This document shows positions 57,602 through 64,000 of a stretch of 64,000 bases of DNA, one piece after another. The position numbers and the translations under genes are program-made. Positions within the stretch are counted from its first letter, which is position 1; each line of letters opens with the position of its first letter. The notes below the pieces were generated by a model. It ran no database searches, was not told the origin of the DNA, and saw only the letters and a list, made by a program, of their open reading frames with translations. Source of the DNA: Paraburkholderia fungorum (GTDB lineage: Bacteria; Pseudomonadota; Gammaproteobacteria; Burkholderiales; Burkholderiaceae); NCBI RefSeq assembly GCF_900099835.1, contig NZ_FNKP01000001.1, forward strand, positions 2,418,001-2,482,000. The letters are read 5' to 3'.

Positions 57602-59881
57602 TCACGCCGGTGTCGCGTTCTCTTCGAAAAATTCACGCACCACTTCTATTTCACGTGTGCGCTTGAACGGCGGCAGGCTTTGCCAGATACGACGTCCATA
57701 CGGTTTGTCGACGAGACGGGTATCGCAGATCATCAGCACGCCACGATCGGTCTCAGCACGAATCAGACGGCCTGCGCCCTGCTTCAGTGTGATTACGGCC
57801 TGAGGCAACTGGTGGACCGCAAACGGACTCAAGCCCTTCTTCGTGAGCGCATCCAGCCGCGCCGACAGAACCGGGTCGTCGGGCGGCGCAAATGGCAGCT
57901 TGTCGATCACCACCAGCGACAGCGCATCGCCGCGTACGTCCACCCCTTCCCAGAAGCTCTGACTACCCACCAGGATCGCGTTGCCATACGAGCGGAAACG
58001 GTCGAGCAATTCGGTGCGGCTCGCATCGCCCTGCACGAGCAGCGGATAGTCCCAGCCACGCGCGTCGATCACGTCGCGCAATTTGGACGAGATGCGGTCC
58101 ACTGCGCGCAGCGTCGTGCACAACATGAACACGCCGCCACCGGACGCTTCGATCGCGGGCAAAGCGGCGTCGAAGACAGCGTCGGTGAACATCGGCGACG
58201 ATGGTTGCGGCAAATTGCGCGGCACATACAGCAGACCTTGCGTCGGATAGTCGAACGGGCTGGGCAAGGTCATCGAGCGCTTCGCGTTCAGGCCCATTTG
58301 CGCGGCGTAGTGTGTGAAGTCGCCACGCACCGACAACGTCGCCGACGTGAAAATCCACGCGCGTGGCACACCGGCGCGCTGCTTCGCGAAAATCGGCGCG
58401 ACCGAAAGCGGCGTTTCGTGCAACTGCACCGTATGCGAGAAGACTTCGATCCAGCGCACCTTTTCATTCGGATCGGCGCGCTCGGCCTTGCCATCGGCGG
58501 AAGCGGTTTGAGCGATGTCGGCGGCGTTGCGCTCGGTTTCGGTAGGCGGCGTGGTCCAGCCACCGAGCACGCCCTGCAATTCGCGCGCGCGCCGCAAACA
58601 TGCGCCGATCGACTCGGCACGCTCCGCCTGGCCAGCCAATGCCGTGGCCAACGCGTCGAGTTCAGTTTCGAGCGTTTCCAGAGCGGGGAACAGCGGATGG
58701 TCATCCGGCAACTGGCCGATCGACAGGCGCACCGAATCTTCCTTGAATGCGAGCCGCACGTCGCGCGCCGCACGTTCCAGCGTTGCGCCGAGCTTGACCC
58801 AATCGACGGTCTCACGCGCGTGGCTCAGACCTTCGGCGACCGAATCGCGTGCCAGTTCGAGAAACTGCGTGGTAGACAGCGTTTCGCCGAAAAACAGCGT
58901 GGCGGTTTCAGGCAGTTGATGCGCTTCGTCGAAGATCACCGTATTCGCCGTGGGCAGCAGTTCGGCCATGCCCGTGTCGCGCAGCATGATGTCGGCGAAG
59001 AAGAGGTGGTGATTGACCACCACGATATCGGCCTGCTGCGCTTCGCGACGCGCCTGCATGACGAAGCATTCCTTGTACTGCGGGCACTCCTGGCCAAGAC
59101 AGTTTTCGCGCGTGGACGTCACCATAGACCACACCGCCGCTGTCTCCGGCACGCTCGCGAGTTCGGCCTTATCGCCGGTGCGCGTGATCTTCGCGAAACG
59201 AATGATGTCCTGCAGATACGACGTTTCCTGACGGGACGGCAAGCGGCCGTTATCTGCGGTGCGTTGCAAGTAGTAGTGGCACAGGTAATTGGCGCGGCCC
59301 TTGAGCATCGCTACCGACACCGGTACGGCGAGCGCATCGCGAACGGTCGGAATATCGCGCTGAAAAAGCTGATCCTGCAGGTGCTTCGTGCCGGTGGAGA
59401 CGATCACCTTTCCGCCCCACAACATGGCCGGCACGAGGTACGCATAGGTCTTGCCGGTGCCCGTACCCGCTTCGACGATCAGCGTGTTTTCGCTACCGTC
59501 GAGTCCGCCCGATTCGGCGCTTTCTGCGGCGTCCGCAGCGGCATCGCCACCGGGTGACTGCAGGCGCCGCGCCGGACGCTTCTGCGCTTCAAACATCGCG
59601 GGCTCGGGCATCGCGCGGCCGGACGCTTCCATCGCGGCTGCGACGGCGCGCGACATCTCGATCTGCGACGCCCGCGAACGATAGCCGTCGATCTGACGGG
59701 CCAGCAGGCCGTTGTCGGCGAAGATTTCGTCCAGTTCGGCAACGCGCCGGGGATTCAGCGACGCGCTCAACGCAGACGCGGCAGGCCGCGTCGCCGGCAC
59801 GCCGGTCGCGGAGGTGTCGTCGCCCGAGGGAGCGCGGGAAGAGGTTTCAAGCGGTGAATTCAAGGCAAGCGTTTCCTGCAA
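57602..59881 (-). CDS. ATP-dependent helicase, DinG/YoaA (XPD-like Fe-S) family
   Basis: A 759-residue superfamily 2 helicase. Walker A is EAGTGTGKT at 137-145, DEAH at 318-321, and motif VI is ...QAVITLKQGAGRLIRAE. The four cysteines of an XPD-type 4Fe-4S cluster are C201 in YLCHYY, C261 and C266 in NCLGQECPQ, and C272 in KECF. Such enzymes unwind damaged or RNA:DNA structures. Between a Q-motif-like opening (about 45-80) and Walker A lies a 45-residue low-complexity insert (RPARRLQSPGGDAAADAAES). The first 40 residues are also non-conserved. The gene follows the DUF465 gene on the same strand. Confidence 0.88.
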   Translation of the reverse strand: MQETLALNSPLETSSRAPSGDDTSATGVPATRPAASALSASLNPRRVAELDEIFADNGLLARQIDGYRSRASQIEMSRAVAAAMEASGRAMPEPAMFEAQKRPARRLQSPGGDAAADAAESAESGGLDGSENTLIVEAGTGTGKTYAYLVPAMLWGGKVIVSTGTKHLQDQLFQRDIPTVRDALAVPVSVAMLKGRANYLCHYYLQRTADNGRLPSRQETSYLQDIIRFAKITRTGDKAELASVPETAAVWSMVTSTRENCLGQECPQYKECFVMQARREAQQADIVVVNHHLFFADIMLRDTGMAELLPTANTVIFDEAHQLPETATLFFGETLSTTQFLELARDSVAEGLSHARETVDWVKLGATLERAARDVRLAFKEDSVRLSIGQLPDDHPLFPALETLETELDALATALAGQAERAESIGACLRRARELQGVLGGWTTPPTETERNAADIAQTASADGKAERADPNEKVRWIEVFSHTVQLHETPLSVAPIFAKQRAGVPRAWIFTSATLSVRGDFTHYAAQMGLNAKRSMTLPSPFDYPTQGLLYVPRNLPQPSSPMFTDAVFDAALPAIEASGGGVFMLCTTLRAVDRISSKLRDVIDARGWDYPLLVQGDASRTELLDRFRSYGNAILVGSQSFWEGVDVRGDALSLVVIDKLPFAPPDDPVLSARLDALTKKGLSPFAVHQLPQAVITLKQGAGRLIRAETDRGVLMICDTRLVDKPYGRRIWQSLPPFKRTREIEVVREFFEENATPA

Positions 59882-59927
59882 AGTCCGGCTCGCGCGATGC
59901 GCGCCCGGCGCCCGCCAGGCCGCGAAC

Positions 59928-60146
59928 TCAGGCGCGTGCGTCCGGTTCGAGCTGCAATTGCAGCAAGATGATGGTGTCCTTGACCTTGAGTTTGCGCTTT
60001 TTCAGGCGCTGCAACTCGAAGTCGTCGATGCCGGGTTCGTCCGACATTTTATCGATCAACCGGTCGAGCCCGCTGTGCTCCGATTCCAGTTGCAGAATGC
60101 GGTCGCGCAGAGTGTCCGCGGTGATGACGTGGTGTTGATCGCGCAT
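59928..60146 (-). CDS. DUF465 (YdcH-like) small protein
   Basis: A complete 72-residue helical protein matching the DUF465/YdcH family, with ADTLRDRILQLESEHSGLDRLIDKMS, ending in LKKRKLKVKDTIILLQLQ. The family is widespread in proteobacteria and of unknown function; the sequence forms two amphipathic helices. It is 46 bases upstream of the DinG-like gene and is probably in its operon. Confidence 0.82.
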   Translation of the reverse strand: MRDQHHVITADTLRDRILQLESEHSGLDRLIDKMSDEPGIDDFELQRLKKRKLKVKDTIILLQLQLEPDARA

Positions 60147-60273
60147 GCTCGCCTCCTCTCGTCTACGGCGCGGGCTGCGTGCGCAGTTCGTGCCGGAGGT
60201 TGCTGTACGGCTTAAAACGCGTTACGGCGACTACGGCCCTGGCCAGAACCCGCCAGGGCCCACTACAGCACAC

Positions 60274-61335
60274 TTACTGTTGCTGCTGTTGCTGTTTTTG
60301 CTGCTCTTCGAGTTGCTGCTGCTTCAGCGCGTCCTGCCGCTTCTGCTCGGCTTTTTCGGCCGCCTGCTTCTGACGCGCTTCCACGTCGGCCTTGTGCTGC
60401 TCGGCAGTGGCCTGCTTCCGCTCGAAGGTTTCCTGCTTTTCGACGCGTTCCTGAGCCTTTTGTGCGCCCTGCTGACGCGCTTCGTCGAGCTTGCGCTGGA
60501 AGTCGCCCTGTTTCTGGTCATACGCCTGCTGGTTGGCCGCTGCCTGCGACGGGATGACGCCGCGCTGCGCCTGATCCAGCGTGTGCTGGCGCTGTTTGTC
60601 CTGGTAGGCTTGCGCGTTGGCGGCTCGTTGCGGCGCCTCGGCGGCACGCTGCGTCTGATCGAGTTGATGCTGACGCTGCTTGTCCTGATAAGCCTGCTCG
60701 TTACGCGCGTCTTCAGCGGCGCGTTGCGGCGCGTTCGCGTCGTCCTGCGCGCGACGGAGCGCTGTCCGCTCGTCGCGATCGCGGGCGCGCTGCACGCGCT
60801 GTTCGCCGTCGAGCGCGAGCTGTTCCTTGCGGATGTCCGCCTGCACCGCGCGCATCTTGTCGCGGGCCCGGTTCAGGCAGTAATTGACGAAGAAGCGGCT
60901 GTAGCAGTTGTGCTGGGCAACGGCGTAGTTGTAGTTGTTCTCGTCGCTGCGCTGGTTGAGCACGCGTTGCCGATCGTCGAACGACTGGTCCCGCGTGGCT
61001 GCATCGCTGGCGCTGGTGGCGTTGGCCGTATTTGCGCCAACTGTTTCGTCGAGTTTCTCCGCCGATGCCGCGACCGGCGCGGACGCCACCGGCGTTTGCG
61101 CCGCGGCCGTTCCGGAAAACGCCAGCGCCGCAGCCATCACACATGACGCACACGATGCGGCGATGATCCGGCTGGCAATTCGACCGCAGGCCGACGCGAG
61201 GTCAGACGACACTCCGGCTGACGGGCTGAAAGGCGAAACAGACGACGAAATATGCGACCAGCGAAGTGACCGACGCGATGACAGGCGAGAGACCAAGCGG
61301 GAGCCCAGAGGGTTGAGGGACAAGGAGGTTGGCAA
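60274..61335 (-). CDS. Exported Gln-rich coiled-coil protein with internal repeats
   Basis: Up to 353 residues, most of it helical and charged. A hydrophobic signal segment (IIAASCASCVMAAALAFSG, about 57-76) ends at AAA before QTPVA, so the assigned start is likely too far upstream or gives an unusually long n-region; the true start may be a GTG near 61209. The mature part has two Cys (about 144 and 152), then coiled coil with repeats of an AYQDKQRQHxLDQxQR unit at about 216-260, and ends in a poly-Gln run (seven Gln). No family recognised. The repeats are visible in the DNA as well. Confidence 0.7.
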   Translation of the reverse strand: MPTSLSLNPLGSRLVSRLSSRRSLRWSHISSSVSPFSPSAGVSSDLASACGRIASRIIAASCASCVMAAALAFSGTAAAQTPVASAPVAASAEKLDETVGANTANATSASDAATRDQSFDDRQRVLNQRSDENNYNYAVAQHNCYSRFFVNYCLNRARDKMRAVQADIRKEQLALDGEQRVQRARDRDERTALRRAQDDANAPQRAAEDARNEQAYQDKQRQHQLDQTQRAAEAPQRAANAQAYQDKQRQHTLDQAQRGVIPSQAAANQQAYDQKQGDFQRKLDEARQQGAQKAQERVEKQETFERKQATAEQHKADVEARQKQAAEKAEQKRQDALKQQQLEEQQKQQQQQQ

Positions 61336-61574
61336 CGTCGTAGAGGGTCAACGGAAGATGCCCGAAATTCTATCACCCTGCGGTTGAGCCCTTTGGCATT
61401 TATGGCAAAATGCCCCGCTCTAGCCACCTGGTCGCAGCGCGCACGCCCGGCGTGCCCTCGTGCCCCGACGTGCCCTAACGTGCTCCACGTATTTCACGCG
61501 CTTCGCGTGCACATTTACCTCACGAGCCGTTAGCGCGCGGCCCCTGACCGAGTCCGCAGGAACACCAAGACCTT

Positions 61575-63929
61575 ATGACGGAAACCGTAGCACTCAAGAT
61601 CGTACAGCGCATCGCCGCCGAACTGTCCGTCCAGCCGCGCCAGGTCGCGGCCGCGGTGCAACTACTCGACGAAGGAGCGACTGTTCCGTTCATCGCCCGC
61701 TACCGTAAGGAAGTGACCGACAATCTCGACGACACGCAACTGCGTAATCTCGAGGAACGCCTGCTGTATCTGCGCGAGCTGGAAGACCGGCGCGCGACGA
61801 TCATTGCGAGCATCGACGAACAGGGCAAGCTCACCGACGAGCTGCGCACCGCGATCGAAGGCGCAGACAGCAAGCAGGTGCTGGAAGACCTGTATCTCCC
61901 GTACAAGCCGAAGCGCCGCACGCGCGCGCAGATCGCCCGTGAGGCCGGTTTGCAGCCGCTCGCCGACGCGCTGCTCGGCAACCCGCTGCTCGACCCGCAA
62001 ACCGAAGCCGCCGCCTATGTGGACGCCGAAAAGGGCGTCGCCGACGTGAAGGCCGCGCTCGACGGCGCGCGTGACATCCTCTCGGAACAGTTCGGCGAAA
62101 CAGCCGATCTGCTCGGCAAGCTGCGCGACTACCTGTTCAACCAGGGCGTGGTGTCGTCGAAAGTGGTCGAGGGCAAGGAAAACGCGGAAGAAGAGAAATT
62201 CCGCGATTACTACGACTACGCGGAAACCATCCGCACCGTGCCGTCGCATCGCGCGCTGGCGCTGTTCCGCGGCCGCAACGCGGGCGTGCTGATGGTCAAG
62301 CTCGGCCTCGGCGAAGAACTCGACGCGCAGGTGCCGCATCCGGGCGAAGCGCTGATCGCGCGCCATTTCGGCATCGCCAATCAGAACCGTCCTGCCGATA
62401 AATGGCTCTCCGACGTGTGCCGCTGGTGCTGGCGCGTGAAGGTGCAACCGCACATCGAAAACGAACTGCTGACCAATCTGCGCGACGAAGCCGAACACGA
62501 AGCAATTCGCGTGTTCGCGCGCAATCTGAAGGATTTGCTGCTGGCGGCTCCCGCAGGCCCGAAGGCCGTGATCGGTCTCGATCCTGGCATGCGTACCGGC
62601 GTGAAGGTGGCTGTGGTCGACCGGACCGGCAAGGTGCTCGCCACCGACGTGATCTATCCGCACGAACCGCGCCGCGACTGGGACGGCTCGATCGCGAAAC
62701 TCGCGCGTATTTGCGCGCAGACGCAGGCTGAGTTGATCAGTATCGGCAACGGCACGGCGTCGCGTGAAACGGACAAGCTCGCAAGCGAACTGATCGCGCG
62801 GCACCCGGAATTCAAGTTGCAGAAGATCGTCGTGTCCGAAGCAGGCGCGTCGGTGTACTCGGCGTCCGAACTCGCGGCGAAGGAATTCCCGGACATGGAC
62901 GTGTCGTTGCGCGGCGCGGTATCGATTGCGCGTCGTCTGCAAGATCCGCTCGCCGAACTCGTGAAGATCGAGCCGAAGGCGATCGGCGTCGGTCAGTATC
63001 AGCACGACGTGAATCAGCGTGAACTGGCCCGCTCGCTCGACGCAGTGGTAGAAGACTGCGTGAACGCGGTCGGCGTGGACGCGAACACCGCGTCGGTCGC
63101 GTTGCTCGCTCGCGTGTCGGGTCTGAACGCAACGCTCGCGCGCAATATCGTCGACTATCGCGATGCAAACGGCCCGTTCCCGTCGCGCGAACATTTGCGC
63201 AAGGTGCCGCGTCTCGGCGACAAAACCTTCGAGCAGGCCGCCGGTTTCCTGCGTATCAACAATGGCGAGAACCCGCTCGACCGCTCGTCGGTTCACCCGG
63301 AAGCGTATCCGGTCGTCGAACGGATGCTTGCGAAGATCAGCAAGCATGTCGGCGAAGTGCTCGGCAATCGTGAGGCGCTGCGCGGTCTGTCGCCAACGGA
63401 ATTCGTCGACGACCGTTTCGGCCTGCCGACCGTGCGCGACATTCTGCTCGAACTCGAAAAGCCGGGCCGCGATCCGCGCCCCGAATTCAAGACGGCGACA
63501 TTCCGCGAAGGCGTCGAAAAGGTCAGCGATCTGACGCCGGGCATGGTGCTCGAAGGCGTCGTGACGAACGTGGCCGCGTTTGGCGCGTTCATCGACGTAG
63601 GCGTGCATCAGGATGGTCTGGTGCACGTGTCGGCCCTGTCGACGAAGTTCATCAAGGACCCGCACGAAGTGGTCAAGGCCGGCCAGATCGTCAAGGTGAA
63701 GGTGCTGGAAGTCGACGTGAAGCGCCAACGTATCGCGCTGACCATGCGCATGGACGACGAAGTCGGCGCGGCCGGTGTGCGTAGCGGTGGTGGCGCGCAG
63801 CAGGATCGCGGCGGCTCTGGCGGTGGACGTTCGGGCGGCGGTGGTAATCGTGGCGGTCAGCAGCGTTCGCGCGAGCCGGAAGCCGGTGGTGCAATGGCTG
63901 CCGCGTTTGCGAAGCTCAAGCAGAAATAA
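61575..63929 (+). CDS. tex: RNA-binding transcriptional accessory protein Tex
   Basis: A 784-residue Tex protein, which binds nucleic acids and aids transcription elongation. In order: helical N-domain, YqgF-like RNase H fold with [16 protein letters not shown], helix-hairpin-helix with [21 protein letters not shown], and the S1 domain with [21 protein letters not shown] around 655. The C-terminus adds an RGG-like Gly/Arg/Ser tail ([18 protein letters not shown]), similar to the helicase tail at 8150-8456. The ATG fits the family start. A weak promoter (TTGAGC, spacer, CAAAAT near 61384-61411) precedes it. Confidence 0.94.
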   Translation: MTETVALKIVQRIAAELSVQPRQVAAAVQLLDEGATVPFIARYRKEVTDNLDDTQLRNLEERLLYLRELEDRRATIIASIDEQGKLTDELRTAIEGADSKQVLEDLYLPYKPKRRTRAQIAREAGLQPLADALLGNPLLDPQTEAAAYVDAEKGVADVKAALDGARDILSEQFGETADLLGKLRDYLFNQGVVSSKVVEGKENAEEEKFRDYYDYAETIRTVPSHRALALFRGRNAGVLMVKLGLGEELDAQVPHPGEALIARHFGIANQNRPADKWLSDVCRWCWRVKVQPHIENELLTNLRDEAEHEAIRVFARNLKDLLLAAPAGPKAVIGLDPGMRTGVKVAVVDRTGKVLATDVIYPHEPRRDWDGSIAKLARICAQTQAELISIGNGTASRETDKLASELIARHPEFKLQKIVVSEAGASVYSASELAAKEFPDMDVSLRGAVSIARRLQDPLAELVKIEPKAIGVGQYQHDVNQRELARSLDAVVEDCVNAVGVDANTASVALLARVSGLNATLARNIVDYRDANGPFPSREHLRKVPRLGDKTFEQAAGFLRINNGENPLDRSSVHPEAYPVVERMLAKISKHVGEVLGNREALRGLSPTEFVDDRFGLPTVRDILLELEKPGRDPRPEFKTATFREGVEKVSDLTPGMVLEGVVTNVAAFGAFIDVGVHQDGLVHVSALSTKFIKDPHEVVKAGQIVKVKVLEVDVKRQRIALTMRMDDEVGAAGVRSGGGAQQDRGGSGGGRSGGGGNRGGQQRSREPEAGGAMAAAFAKLKQK

Positions 63930-64000
63930 GCCGGGTTCGCGAGGGTCGGCGCGCGTTAGCTCGAACACCGCCCCTCGCTGCACGGCCTCAACGCCCAACA

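Noticed and set aside
60274..60330. A CAG/CAA-type trinucleotide repeat as a possible phase-variable tract
   Set aside because: It encodes the poly-Gln end of the coiled-coil protein at the very C-terminus and mixes CAG with CAA, so slippage would have little effect.
61662..63998. A 778-codon open frame on the minus strand opposite tex
   Set aside because: Antisense shadow of tex. It has no ribosome site or recognisable domain.

Overview
The window is GC-rich, densely coded bacterial chromosome with no sign of mobile DNA: I found no transposase, integrase, phage gene or CRISPR array. Gene content points to a beta-proteobacterium of the Burkholderiales, most likely Burkholderia or Paraburkholderia. 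The pointers are the Porin_4-type outer-membrane porin, a glyoxylate-shunt cluster of isocitrate lyase and malate synthase A, a stand-alone acyl-CoA-binding protein, a DUF1853 protein next to a family 4 uracil-DNA glycosylase, and the cysE-trmJ / suhB and mutS neighbourhoods. The genus call is inference from gene content and style; no 16S rRNA gene is present.

Layout. 1-6.3 kb: an LplT-like transporter and thiD, then a leftward overlapping operon tsaB-rimI-uracil-DNA glycosylase-DUF1853, then an acyl-CoA-binding protein. 6.8-14.7 kb: an RhlE-type RNA helicase and the glyoxylate shunt (aceA ... aceB), with a universal stress protein, a LysR regulator and an L-2-haloacid dehalogenase between the two enzymes. 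14.9-17.4 kb: gamma-glutamylcyclotransferase-like protein, RraA-like protein, AraC regulator and GNAT acetyltransferase. 17.5-19.9 kb: a tRNA array (Ala, Glu, Asp, Glu, Asp) downstream of gltX. 20.4-28.1 kb: a patatin-like lipoprotein, an NlpC/P60 hydrolase and a yejABEF-type peptide ABC importer. 28.6-34.7 kb: a small exported proline-rich protein, then a transport/hydrolysis cassette (MFS symporter, GH31 glycosidase, porin). 34.7-35.7 kb: a gene-poor kilobase ending at tRNA-Ser(GCT). 35.9-49.3 kb: housekeeping genes lysC, tilS, accA, an AlkA-like glycosylase, cysS, a TPR protein, ppiA, ppiB, lpxH, cysE, trmJ and suhB. 49.6-64 kb: a second LplT paralogue, mutS with an overlapping exported phosphoesterase-like gene, slyD, a ribosomal-oxygenase-like cupin protein, an Ala-rich lipoprotein, a DinG-type helicase, a DUF465 protein, an exported Gln-rich coiled-coil protein and tex.

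Functional groupings: DNA repair (uracil-DNA glycosylase, AlkA-like, MutS, DinG-like); translation and tRNA (tsaB, rimI, gltX, cysS, tilS, trmJ, L16-hydroxylase-like, six tRNAs); C2/acetate metabolism (aceA, aceB, possibly the haloacid dehalogenase); cell envelope (lplT twice, lpxH, NlpC/P60, porin, lipoproteins). The window is largely conserved core genome. The less ordinary items are the MFS-GH31-porin cassette, the degenerate phosphoesterase fused by overlap to mutS, two DNA glycosylases with long disordered tails, the repeat-built exported proteins, and several strong RNA hairpins or palindromes that no gene explains.
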